64,000 nucleotides of DNA from Pontibacterium sp049603715 (GTDB taxonomy: Bacteria; Pseudomonadota; Gammaproteobacteria; Pseudomonadales; Balneatricaceae): assembly GCA_049603715.1 (NCBI GenBank), contig JBMYSW010000002.1, positions 124,001 to 188,000 on the forward strand, given 5' to 3'. How positions within the stretch are numbered: position 1 is the stretch's first letter; each line of letters begins with the position of its first letter. Shown piece after piece: positions 24,939 to 33,463 of the stretch. The position numbers and the translations under genes are program-made. The notes beneath the pieces were generated by a model. It was given only the letters and a program-made list of their open reading frames with translations, was not told where the DNA came from and made no database searches.

Positions 24939-25234
24939 TGCGCAACCCCCAATTACTCTCGCCCACAACGGCACAACGACTGCACTGCTTGGCCACCTTG
25001 GGCCATCTTCGCCACGCAAAACCCATTATCGACAGGCTGTACGCCCACAATATCTTTCCGGGCATTGGCTACCTTGAGCTTTACGCTGGCCGCCGCCGAA
25101 TCCAGCCACACCACTTGGGTAAGTTACTGCACCACGAACAGCAACTCATGCGCCCCCGCTATCAATCCAAGCGCTCACATGTCACTTGCCCGCTTAAACG
25201 AAAAAAAGGGCCGATGCGAAGGCCCTTTTTATAA
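24938..25234 (+). CDS. Hypothetical short ORF overlapping the end of the NosR-like gene
   Basis: An ATG that shares a base with the NosR-like stop (TAATG) opens a 98-codon, His/Arg-rich frame. The product is not recognised. The last codons run through a strong terminator hairpin, which is unusual for a real gene, and a second frame across the same DNA is equally long. Translational coupling is possible, but the terminator overlap makes me doubt it. Confidence 0.2.
   Translation: MRNPQLLSPTTAQRLHCLATLGHLRHAKPIIDRLYAHNIFPGIGYLELYAGRRRIQPHHLGKLLHHEQQLMRPRYQSKRSHVTCPLKRKKGPMRRPFL
25203..25232 (+). terminator. Rho-independent terminator after the NosR-like gene
   Basis: The stem AAAAAGGGCC (25203-25212) pairs with GGCCCTTTTT (25221-25230) around an 8-base loop. 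The T-run suits the plus strand, and the A-run would let it work for the convergent glucosaminidase gene too. Confidence 0.85.
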
Positions 25235-25332
25235 ACAATCATCAATCAAGTTCAGAAGCTATTCGCTCGCGGTGTTGGCCTCGGAAACGGCAGGACACAA
25301 TACTTATTAGCTTTGTAAACTTGCCGCTCTCG

Positions 25333-26139
25333 CTATTGCGCAACCACATCAAACTCAGCCAACTTATTCACTCGGATCATCGCCTGAATTTCTTCAACAT
25401 ATTCATGGCCACGTTCCGAGTACTTTTCTAAGCCATTAGCAAGCGCCATACCCGTAACCGTCTCGCCTTTTGCCCTTAGGCTTTTGCGAATGTCACGCAA
25501 CTGAGCATAGGCATTGCTCACATTAAGGTTATAAATGTAAGCATTTACAGAGCCCTGTACCGAGCTAAACTTCGCCACCTCGTGGGTTTTGCCTGCATCA
25601 CGTGCATTGGGTACCACGCCACAGCCAGCGGTAAAGCACCATTGGCCAAAGAGGTTGTTAGCCTCGCGGGCGAAACGTGATGTTCCCCACGCAGACTCAT
25701 TGGCCGCCTGCGCTAAAGTGAGCGACACGGGCACCTTATCTACGCGAGTTAGCAGCGAATCGAAGGCTTTGGGTGTCCAGTCTGTTACTTCATCAAGTTT
25801 GTATTTTTTAGCCACTTCAGCCAAAAAAGCCGACTCTTTCTCAGACAGCGAACTTTTGCTTTTTAAACTACTCACCACCGCACGCACAGCCAAAATGCGA
25901 GCATTTTCTTTCTCGACCATTGGCTTAAGGTAGTTAAAAAACGCGGCTTTCTTCTCTTTTACATCCGTAAAAGAAGCAAACTTAGGTAACGACTCACTGG
26001 TATTTTTAGACGGCGTAAGTGACGCTCCCTCAAAGGTTTGAGAAGAGTCAGAACCACTCATAAAGTAAGTTGCACCAGCCGCAACCAACGCGAGACCGAC
26101 CGCAGAAGCAATCAACAATTTTTTAGGACGATTTGCCAT
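25333..26139 (-). CDS. Bax-like glucosaminidase-domain protein
   Basis: The 268-residue protein has an N-terminal membrane anchor (about 8-27, LLIASAVGLALVAAGATYFM). The C-terminal glucosaminidase/Bax domain is marked by QAANESAWGTSRFAREANNLFGQW with the catalytic Glu in ANES, NAYIYNLN and YSERGHEYVEEI. The domain cleaves N-acetylglucosaminyl bonds of peptidoglycan; the protein should face the periplasm. A GGAGAT site supports the ATG at 26139. It is a single gene between a terminator and mgtE. Confidence 0.87.
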   Translation of the reverse strand: MANRPKKLLIASAVGLALVAAGATYFMSGSDSSQTFEGASLTPSKNTSESLPKFASFTDVKEKKAAFFNYLKPMVEKENARILAVRAVVSSLKSKSSLSEKESAFLAEVAKKYKLDEVTDWTPKAFDSLLTRVDKVPVSLTLAQAANESAWGTSRFAREANNLFGQWCFTAGCGVVPNARDAGKTHEVAKFSSVQGSVNAYIYNLNVSNAYAQLRDIRKSLRAKGETVTGMALANGLEKYSERGHEYVEEIQAMIRVNKLAEFDVVAQ

Positions 26140-26469
26140 AAATACATCTCCAATGGGTACGGCAATTTACAACACAACCACAGCAAGCAGCACAGTTGAT
26201 ACTCGCTACCGTTAAGACACCCGCTTTCATTTCCTTAAAGCAATCAATTAGATAGCAACAGTCGTTAGAAGGCAGCCTAGTTTAAGGCATCACTTTGCTG
26301 CACAACAGCATTCAAGCGTTAGGCACACAAATAAATTGAGACGACACAGCAAAAATTAGTGCTAGGATAGAGCCAGTGTGCCTTGTTTTTTTGTACGATT
26401 GTTACTACCCCAAAGGCACACCTTTTTGCCAACGCAACAACAGTCGCCATTTTTTAACGGCGCAGGATA
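26140..26469. other. Divergent intergenic region between the Bax-like gene and mgtE
   Basis: This 330-base gap must hold promoters for both genes. I looked for a magnesium-sensing leader upstream of mgtE and found no convincing conserved structure. No open frame or repeat stands out. Confidence 0.5.
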
Positions 26470-27762
26470 ATGAATATGCAGGCAGCACCCGCAGAGGAAA
26501 CCCAAGTACTCCACCCCAGTGACATTGCCCTTAACCTCACCAGTTTACCGGCCGAGGAGCGCCAGCAGCTTTGGCAATCGCTGTCGTCTGAACAGCAAGG
26601 GGAGGTTATTCCCTACGTTTCTGAAAGCGTAAAACAAACCCTTTTAGAAGCGATGGACAGCGAAGCCATTCGCCTCGCCACCAGCGGCATGGAAGTCGGC
26701 GACATTGCCGAAGTGATGGAGCTCGTCGAAGACGACGTTGCCCAAGAGATTTTTGACAGTCTAAGCGAAGGAGACCAAACGCAGCTCAAGCGCTCTTTGG
26801 AATTTGATGAAGACGAATCGGGCCGCTTACTCGATTACGAGGGCCTCTCGGTTACTCGCCACCGTACCGCTGGCCAAGTGCTCAACCACATCAAAAAAGT
26901 CGGCATGCCAGAGTACTGCGACCTGATTTTTTTGGTGGGTAAACAACAAAGCTTTTTGGGCGCGCTCACCCTCGCCTCCGTGCTAGAGGCCAGCGAAGAT
27001 ACGCCACTTGCCGACATCCCCACCATCGATATCGACACCATTGATCCAAACTTACCCACCAGCGACTTGGCGCGTCTGTTTAGGCAAAAATACTATGTGT
27101 CGTTACCCGTGGTCGACAGCGACGGCCGCCTGTTAGGGCGTATTACCCTCGACGACGCCATGGATGTCATGCAAGAAGAAGCCGATCACCAACTGATGGG
27201 TATGGCTGGCTTACCTGAAGAAGAGGACCTATTTGCACCTGTGATGCAAAGCGCTCGCAAGCGTGCAGTATGGCTGGGTATCAACTTACTAACAGCACTC
27301 CTCGCATCGTGGGTGATTGGTTTGTTTGAGGCGACGCTTGAGCAAGTGGTGGCGCTGGCCGTCCTTATGCCGTTGGTTGCCAGTATGGGCGGTATCGCCG
27401 GTAGCCAAACCCTCACCTTAACGATTCGAGGCTTGGCACTGGGGCAAATATCCAACAGTAACCAACGCGCCCTGCTTCGCAAAGAAATGGCCGTGGGTTT
27501 GTGTAACGGTGCCTTTTGGGCCGTGGGTGTTGCCGCGGTGGCTTATGCTTGGTTCCAAGACCCACTACTGAGTTTAGTTTTGGCCCTAGCCGTATTCGTG
27601 AACGTTTTGGCTGCGGCTTTCTCGGGCATTTTAGTGCCTGTGGTGCTTGAAAAGTTAAAAATCGACCCTGCCCTTGCAGGCTCGGTTGTGCTAACCACGG
27701 TGACCGACGTGGTGGGCTTTTTCGCCTTTTTGGGCTTGGGCTCGCTTTGGTTGGTGGGTTAA
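26470..27762 (+). CDS. mgtE: Magnesium transporter MgtE
   Basis: The 430-residue protein follows the MgtE plan: an acidic N-domain (about 15-125), a CBS pair (about 128-240, ending LLGRITLDDAMDVMQEEA), a connecting helix, and five membrane segments (about 265-430). The channel signatures MPLVASMGGIAGSQTLTLTIRGLALG and LVVPVVLEK-like VPVVLEKLKIDPA are present. It forms a dimeric Mg2+ channel gated by Mg2+ on the cytoplasmic domains. A GCAGGA site precedes the ATG. A terminator follows the stop, so it is monocistronic. Confidence 0.93.
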   Translation: MNMQAAPAEETQVLHPSDIALNLTSLPAEERQQLWQSLSSEQQGEVIPYVSESVKQTLLEAMDSEAIRLATSGMEVGDIAEVMELVEDDVAQEIFDSLSEGDQTQLKRSLEFDEDESGRLLDYEGLSVTRHRTAGQVLNHIKKVGMPEYCDLIFLVGKQQSFLGALTLASVLEASEDTPLADIPTIDIDTIDPNLPTSDLARLFRQKYYVSLPVVDSDGRLLGRITLDDAMDVMQEEADHQLMGMAGLPEEEDLFAPVMQSARKRAVWLGINLLTALLASWVIGLFEATLEQVVALAVLMPLVASMGGIAGSQTLTLTIRGLALGQISNSNQRALLRKEMAVGLCNGAFWAVGVAAVAYAWFQDPLLSLVLALAVFVNVLAAAFSGILVPVVLEKLKIDPALAGSVVLTTVTDVVGFFAFLGLGSLWLVG

Positions 27763-27777
27763 CCCCACCTCATCATC

Positions 27778-27805
27778 AAAAAGGGCTACCCTCGCTGCCC
27801 TTTTT
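27778..27805. terminator. Bidirectional terminator between mgtE and the DMT exporter gene
   Basis: AAAAAGGGC (27778-27786) pairs with GCCCTTTTT (27797-27805), with T-runs available in both directions. It lies between two convergent 3' ends. Confidence 0.85.
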
Positions 27806-27821
27806 ATTTCGAATGCACAGC

Positions 27822-28736
27822 TTACGCCGCCTTTACCCAAGTGGGACCTTTCCACAGCACAAGCACACCGCTGGCGACAATAATCGCTCCGCCTAACAGG
27901 GTCAGCGCATCGGGGCGCTCGTTAAACACCACCACACCCAAAATAATCGCGAATAGCAAACGGGTATAACGAAACGGCGTTACCATCGCCACCTCACCCG
28001 TGCGCATGGCTTTGGTTAAGCAGTTGTACCCAAGCACCCCAGACACCACAATCGCCACCACTAATACCCCTTGCGACAATGTAAGCCCGAATGACGCACC
28101 CACAGGCAACGCCTGCTCACTCTGTTCAGGGAAACCAAACTGCAGCACTAAACCACTGAGCACCAACACAGCAAAACCATTAATACCCAGCTGAAAGTTA
28201 CTCAAACTCGGCGGCGCAGCACGCGTCGCTAAATCGCGCCCAGCAAACCCGACAGTGCTAATCACCGCAAACAACGACACCATCGTAAAGCTATCAAGCC
28301 CCGGACGCACTATGAGCAACACACCCACAAAGCCCGCTGCCATCGCCAACCAATGCTGCCAACGCACCTGCTCGCCTAAAAACAGTACACCACCCAACAC
28401 CACCACGAGTGGCGTGGCCTGTAAAATAGCCGAGGCACTAGATAACGGCGACAGGGTAATCGCCAGCGCAAAAAATAACCGCCCCACCAGTTCAAAGCTA
28501 GAACGCACCCACTGCCCCTTTGAAAAGTAAGCCGCATTAAACACCTGCTCCCCTTTCATCCACGCCAGCAAGCTAAACAGCACCATGCCACCCACACCAA
28601 ACAGCATGAGCAACACACCCAACGACACCGACTGCGCCGCCGCTTTTATCAGCATGTCTTCAACAGCAAACCCCGCCATCGAAAAACACATAAACAACCC
28701 ACCACGGGTATTCGCACTTAAGGTATTTATCATCAT
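27822..28736 (-). CDS. EamA/DMT-family drug-metabolite transporter
   Basis: The 304-residue protein has about ten hydrophobic segments in two EamA repeats, each ending with a variant of the PLVVVLGGVLFLGEQVRW/VVFNERPDAL pattern. Members export amino acids or other metabolites across the inner membrane; no substrate can be assigned. The gene is alone and convergent with mgtE. Two ATG codons stand together at the start. Confidence 0.9.
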   Translation of the reverse strand: MMINTLSANTRGGLFMCFSMAGFAVEDMLIKAAAQSVSLGVLLMLFGVGGMVLFSLLAWMKGEQVFNAAYFSKGQWVRSSFELVGRLFFALAITLSPLSSASAILQATPLVVVLGGVLFLGEQVRWQHWLAMAAGFVGVLLIVRPGLDSFTMVSLFAVISTVGFAGRDLATRAAPPSLSNFQLGINGFAVLVLSGLVLQFGFPEQSEQALPVGASFGLTLSQGVLVVAIVVSGVLGYNCLTKAMRTGEVAMVTPFRYTRLLFAIILGVVVFNERPDALTLLGGAIIVASGVLVLWKGPTWVKAA

Positions 28737-29131
28737 AGTGCTAACGAGTGTAAGCCGAGGTGGGTAGGGAAAACAGATACAGATGGGGAGTGGTTGGTGG
28801 GGTACAGAGGGTATTCTGGCTCACATGGGGAACATCGCTCTGGTATTTAAAGTCACTGCCCCCGCTCAAGTACTCTGAAAGTTCCTCAGCAACACCCTTT
28901 CATAAAAGCGTTCAGGATACAGAGAAACTTGTCTTGTAGGTTAAACCTGACTGGGCGTACGAATAGTAAGAAAAAGGGCGAGAAGTAAAAAGCCCGAAAA
29001 AGCACTCCCCGCCAAAACAAAAATGAAACAGCTATTCAGCGTCTTTGCGCGAAAGCGGATCGCCCCCGCCTAGCGACATACCCAACTCAACTTTATCGAG
29101 GAAAGTCTGCTATCCCTTACCTGTGAGAGCG
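28737..29131. other. Intergenic stretch, nothing identified
   Basis: This 395-base gap lies between the start of the DMT gene and the end of the second TctA-TctB gene. No clear terminator for the transporter transcript, no repeat and no supported open frame are visible. Confidence 0.55.
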
Positions 29132-31090
29132 TCACCCCAATAATGATATTTCGGAAAACCAAGTAAACAGTAGTCCACTAGGCAACTCCAACACCATGTA
29201 ATAGGACAACAAGCTAATCGCGAATGCGACTGCTATACCCAGACAACCGGAAACAAACCAAGATAAAGACGCTTTTGTACGAAGAAACAACAGGAAGAAT
29301 AGGCATACAGACAACTGGAAACCGATGAGGTAATTACCCACTACAAAGCTACCTATCCAAACCAAATAGATTATAGGTGATTCCCAACCATAGGCTTTTT
29401 GAGACTCCTCATCATAGCTACTAGAGGTCCCTCCCTTGGCTTTCACAAATGCCAAAGCCAGTACCGCGGTTAGTATCATAAGAGTAATAGCGATACCCAA
29501 TGGGAAAATTCGAGCCAACGATGAAACCTGCATCGCGTCATATAGCCCATAAGCACCTAGCCCAAAAGCAATTAACGTGAATGATAACTGCGGTGCTAAT
29601 TTAGTCTGAACAAGACTCTCTTGGGATTTACCTTTTAAGCTAATTTGGCGAGCGGACACGCCGATCGATAACAGTGTAATCACACCAATAATTACCACTC
29701 CTGGCTTTAGCAAGAATGCCCAACCATCAAACTGAACAGCTTGATATAAATAGTTTTCCATTCCGGATGCTAGTACATATCCAATCAAGAACGCCGGTCT
29801 CGGCCAGCCAAAGCGCTTGAGGTAAACTCCAAACACGCCCACAGCAAGGAGTGCCACCAAGTCCCCTATATCTCGAGTGGCTTGAAAGGCTGCAAAGCAA
29901 ATAACCGTAATCATAAACGGCGCTAAAATTGGATAAGGTACGGTTGTAAGCCTTGCGACCCACTTTGAAATCGCTAAACAAGCGCCAGCTCCCAGAACAT
30001 TAGCTAATGCTAACGACCAAATGATGGTATAAGTGACGTCGATATTCGTGCTGACCATAGATGGGCCAGGCTCTAAGCCAATCAATATCATGCCGCCTAA
30101 AAATACAGCCATGCCTCCTGAGCCTGGAATACCGAAAAGCACAGTGGGAACCAACGCTCCACCTTCTTTGGCGTTATTAGATGATTCAGGGGCGATAACC
30201 CCTCTAATATCGCCCTGACCAAACTGGGTTTTGTCTTTACTAGACTGAACTGCGTGGCCATAGGCAATCCAGTCCACCACACTCCCTCCCAGTCCAGGTA
30301 ACGCACCAATTACGCAGCCAATACCCGAGCAACGTAACGCTAACCATTTATTAGCAATTAAATCTTTTACACCTGCAGCCCAACCTCCACCAAGATTCGA
30401 AGCTTTTGCGATAGATCGATTTTGGCGCAATAGTTCGACAATTTCAGGAATCGCAAAAATCCCCAGCCCCACAACTACAAGAGGTAAACCATCCATGAGG
30501 TATTCGATACCAAAATATAGCCGAAACTCCCCCGTAGCAGGCGCTCCCCCAATCGTTCCTAACAGGAGTCCTAGGCAGCAGGCTGCTAATCCTTTAGGCA
30601 AGCTATTGCCGGCCAGGCCTCCAACCATACTCAGCCCGAGAAGCGTAAGCATAAACAGCTCAGCAGACCCAAATGCGAGAATGACAGGACGAGCAATCAA
30701 AACGAGTGCTGTTAAAACAATCGCGCCTACTAGTCCACCGAATAGGGAAGCCGAAAACGCCGCCGACAATGCGCGAGCGGCTTGCCCTTTTTTGGCAAGA
30801 GGAAAACCATCTATGACCGTGGCTTGAGACCCACTCGATCCTGGTATTCCCATGAGAACTGAAGTAAATGTATCTGAAGTGGGGATAACAGCTACGAGAC
30901 CAATCAACATAGCCAACGCAGAGGTGACATCCATGCCATAAATAAAAGGAAGTAAAAGTGACAGCCCTGCGATTCCACCCAAGCCCGGGAAAATGCCAAC
31001 AGCTAACCCAAGAATAACGCCCACACACAAAAATATTAGATGATCGAAAGATAGCACTGTATATAGCGCACTCGTAAAGACATCAATCAT
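29132..31090 (-). CDS. tctA: Second tripartite tricarboxylate transporter permease, TctA-TctB fusion
   Basis: The 652-residue protein repeats the fused plan of the first permease. TctA motifs are VGIFPGLGGIAGLSLLLPF, MGIPGSSGSQATVIDGFPLAKKG, GALPGLGGSVVDWIAYGHAVQ, APESSNNAKEGGALVPTVLFGIPGSGGMAVFLGGM. A TctB-like domain with four membrane segments begins near residue 500 after a polar linker. It differs clearly from the first copy (for example GSSGSQ instead of GTPSAI), so it probably has another substrate. It is the last gene of the cluster tctD-tctE-binding protein-tctC-tctAB. Confidence 0.9.
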   Translation of the reverse strand: MIDVFTSALYTVLSFDHLIFLCVGVILGLAVGIFPGLGGIAGLSLLLPFIYGMDVTSALAMLIGLVAVIPTSDTFTSVLMGIPGSSGSQATVIDGFPLAKKGQAARALSAAFSASLFGGLVGAIVLTALVLIARPVILAFGSAELFMLTLLGLSMVGGLAGNSLPKGLAACCLGLLLGTIGGAPATGEFRLYFGIEYLMDGLPLVVVGLGIFAIPEIVELLRQNRSIAKASNLGGGWAAGVKDLIANKWLALRCSGIGCVIGALPGLGGSVVDWIAYGHAVQSSKDKTQFGQGDIRGVIAPESSNNAKEGGALVPTVLFGIPGSGGMAVFLGGMILIGLEPGPSMVSTNIDVTYTIIWSLALANVLGAGACLAISKWVARLTTVPYPILAPFMITVICFAAFQATRDIGDLVALLAVGVFGVYLKRFGWPRPAFLIGYVLASGMENYLYQAVQFDGWAFLLKPGVVIIGVITLLSIGVSARQISLKGKSQESLVQTKLAPQLSFTLIAFGLGAYGLYDAMQVSSLARIFPLGIAITLMILTAVLALAFVKAKGGTSSSYDEESQKAYGWESPIIYLVWIGSFVVGNYLIGFQLSVCLFFLLFLRTKASLSWFVSGCLGIAVAFAISLLSYYMVLELPSGLLFTWFSEISLLG

Positions 31091-31217
31091 TGCTGTTTTA
31101 CCTAAAGATGCGGCTAACCTGATAGGTGAAGGGTTAGCCTAATGAAATGACGATAAGTCGGGCGACCAACTGCTACCAACTAGTCACCCGGCAACTCAAT
31201 GAGGGATGAGTGTGGTG

Positions 31218-32291
31218 TTAAAACTTCACATTATATTTTTGCGTTAGCCAGTTCTGGATCCACTTTTTATCTTCTTCACTCAAGCTAAAGATCATTTTAG
31301 TGGCAGCTTCCACGTTATTACCGACAATTTGGTCGTAGTCACCGATAGCCTTACTCGCGCGTTCTTTGAAGTTTGGCGCGTTTACTACTTTTTCCATCGT
31401 TTCACGGTAAGCAGTCAGGGTACTATCGGTTGCTGTAGATGGGAGGAACATGATTTTTTGGGCGGCGAAACCAGCGATAAAGAAAGTCTTCCAAACATCA
31501 TATGCCTGCCCCGACGGCGCTTCACCGTGAATACGTTCGTACACCTCGTTGAATGTTGGTAGGTCAGGGAATGAAGGATCTCGGACAATATTACCTTCGC
31601 CATCAAGGACACCCCATGACAAAAGCGGTTGCGCCGCGCCGCTATTAACCAAAGGCATAACTTTTTGAATGAAGGGCGCGGATGTTTGGTAATCGATATT
31701 GACTTCACCTCGCTCAAAAGCCAATCGGCCAGCGCTGCGGTCCATGCCAAATACTGGACGTACATTAACACCCAGCATATCCATCGCGAGGAGTGGAACA
31801 AGGTCTAATGATGTAGGACCAAGGCTAGGGAAAATAAACTCGACCTCCGTCGTTGCTAAGTCTTCTGGTGAGCTGATTCCCAAGCTGGGGTTTGTGTAAA
31901 GTACACCGCCCGTTGGCGTTGCAAACACAGCCCTCCATGACTTTGGCTCATAACGAGCCCGCTTATCGCCGAGGAGGTAATAAAATAAAGTCGAAGCTGT
32001 TGAGCCAAAAATGCTGGTCCCGTCACTCTTGGCACGCGCATCAAATTGGTTAGCACCATTAATAGAACCGCCACCAGGCACGTTTTTAATTACAACGGTA
32101 GGTTGACCGGGTAACATTTCAGATACATCAGAGACGAAAAAGCGCGCCCAAGTGTCAGTACCGCCCCCCTCTTTAAAAGGAACCGTCCACTCAATTCGCT
32201 CCCCGTTAAAGTCAACCTCTTGAGCAAAAGAGCCTTGAACAGAAGTAGCAAGAGCGATAGTAGCAGCCAAACCGAATAACTTAACTTTCAT
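31218..32291 (-). CDS. Second tripartite tricarboxylate transporter receptor (TctC-like)
   Basis: The 357-residue protein has a signal peptide ending near SFA-QEVDF and a Bug-type start IEWTVPFKEGGGTDTWARFF. NVPGGGSINGANQFDAR and FPDLPTFNEVYERIHG are further family marks. The region between residues 65 and 130 and the SLGPTSLDLVPLL block differ from standard TctC, so it is a divergent member. It would capture a carboxylate in the periplasm for the permease encoded 127 bases downstream. Confidence 0.85.
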   Translation of the reverse strand: MKVKLFGLAATIALATSVQGSFAQEVDFNGERIEWTVPFKEGGGTDTWARFFVSDVSEMLPGQPTVVIKNVPGGGSINGANQFDARAKSDGTSIFGSTASTLFYYLLGDKRARYEPKSWRAVFATPTGGVLYTNPSLGISSPEDLATTEVEFIFPSLGPTSLDLVPLLAMDMLGVNVRPVFGMDRSAGRLAFERGEVNIDYQTSAPFIQKVMPLVNSGAAQPLLSWGVLDGEGNIVRDPSFPDLPTFNEVYERIHGEAPSGQAYDVWKTFFIAGFAAQKIMFLPSTATDSTLTAYRETMEKVVNAPNFKERASKAIGDYDQIVGNNVEAATKMIFSLSEEDKKWIQNWLTQKYNVKF

Positions 32292-32398
32292 TTTTTAGAC
32301 CTCGATTTTTTGTTCTTGTTAGTAATCAGGAGGATTCTAAAAACCGAACCTTTCAGTTACCTTTCGAGAGAAGTTAAATTTGAAAGTAAAGCAAGGCA

Positions 32399-33454
32399 TC
32401 ATTGCTCTAATGCATTATTCCACTCTTTGAATAACAACATCTGCTTTGCATAATCTGTTAACAAAATTAGGGGAAGGTTAAGCGAAATGGGCTGAAAAGG
32501 GCTGGTACGTGACAGCCGCAATAATGAGACCTGATCGCCTGTGGTTTCACTCAACAACAAAGGTATCAAGCTTGACGCGTCAGCCAATACTTTTTGCCCT
32601 AATGGCGAAAGTAAAAACTCTACGAACTCATGCCCCTCTCGAATGCGTTCCGCTTTTTTAGGAACAAAAGCACTCCGCGATATCACCGATGTATACTCAG
32701 ATGGAAAGATTACGTCCAACTGAGAGTGTTGATCCGCCCACGCTAGAGCGTAGCTCCCAAGCACATTGTGGGCGATATATATGTCCCCTTCAGAAAGCGC
32801 TTTTAGCATCGCACTGCTGTTCGGGTATACACGGGCGCTGCTCGCACCGTAAACTTCTAACAATCGCCCATACAGTCGAGATTGCTCACTATCATGAGCC
32901 CAAGTAAGGTAGCCTAACCCAACGGTTTTCATATCGAGTAAGCCTACTTTTCCATAGAATTTATCAGGTGCCTGGCGAATGAGCTGGAGCACCTCGTCTC
33001 GATTACTCGGCTTTGCACCTTCCCCGACAATTTTTCGATTTATCGCAATTGCAATTGGCTCATAGGTAAAACCGAAGACCTCATCACGCCAATGAGCCCA
33101 ATCAGGAAGAAGAGAGGTCTCTATATTTGAGTTAGGACTAGCATAGCCATCGTTGACTAGTTTTACTTGGTAGTTCATTGCTGGGCTCATCACAACATCT
33201 GGCCAGTCTTGGTCTATAGAAAGGTGTTCATATAATCCCTTGGTTCCATACTCGGTGTACAATATCGAGCGGTGGCGATGGGTCTCAACAAAGCGCTTAA
33301 ATACGGGTTCTATAGCGTCAAAGTTCGCTGCACCATAGATACGAAGTGTAATATGTGCAGGTCCCTCGTAGGGGCCTTCTACAAGATACGTTTCTTTAGC
33401 TTCAGCGTAATAAGTAAAAACTGCACACCCAATCGCTAGTAACCAGCCATACAT
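32399..33454 (-). CDS. Periplasmic ABC-type solute-binding protein in a two-component operon
   Basis: The 351-residue protein has a short signal peptide (MYGWLLAIGCAVFTYYAEA) and an iron(III)/spermidine-type extracellular binding fold: LRIYGAANFDAIEPVFKRF, DVVMSPAMNYQVKLVNDGY, WAHWRDEVFGFTYEPIAIAINR and FVPKKAERIREGHEFVEFLLSPLGQ. No ABC permease or ATPase is encoded nearby. Instead it starts nine bases after the kinase stop, with GAGGT as ribosome-binding site. A role as a ligand-sensing accessory of TctE is likely, though untested. Confidence 0.82.
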   Translation of the reverse strand: MYGWLLAIGCAVFTYYAEAKETYLVEGPYEGPAHITLRIYGAANFDAIEPVFKRFVETHRHRSILYTEYGTKGLYEHLSIDQDWPDVVMSPAMNYQVKLVNDGYASPNSNIETSLLPDWAHWRDEVFGFTYEPIAIAINRKIVGEGAKPSNRDEVLQLIRQAPDKFYGKVGLLDMKTVGLGYLTWAHDSEQSRLYGRLLEVYGASSARVYPNSSAMLKALSEGDIYIAHNVLGSYALAWADQHSQLDVIFPSEYTSVISRSAFVPKKAERIREGHEFVEFLLSPLGQKVLADASSLIPLLLSETTGDQVSLLRLSRTSPFQPISLNLPLILLTDYAKQMLLFKEWNNALEQ

Positions 33455-33463
33455 TCGGCAACC

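Noticed and set aside
25065..25310. 81-codon frame with a signal-peptide-like beginning after the NosR-like gene
   Set aside because: It runs across the terminator at 25203-25232 and has no ribosome-binding site; the hydrophobic stretch is short.
26140..26469. Magnesium riboswitch upstream of mgtE
   Set aside because: No conserved M-box-like structure could be made out in the gap; the class is mostly known from Gram-positive bacteria.
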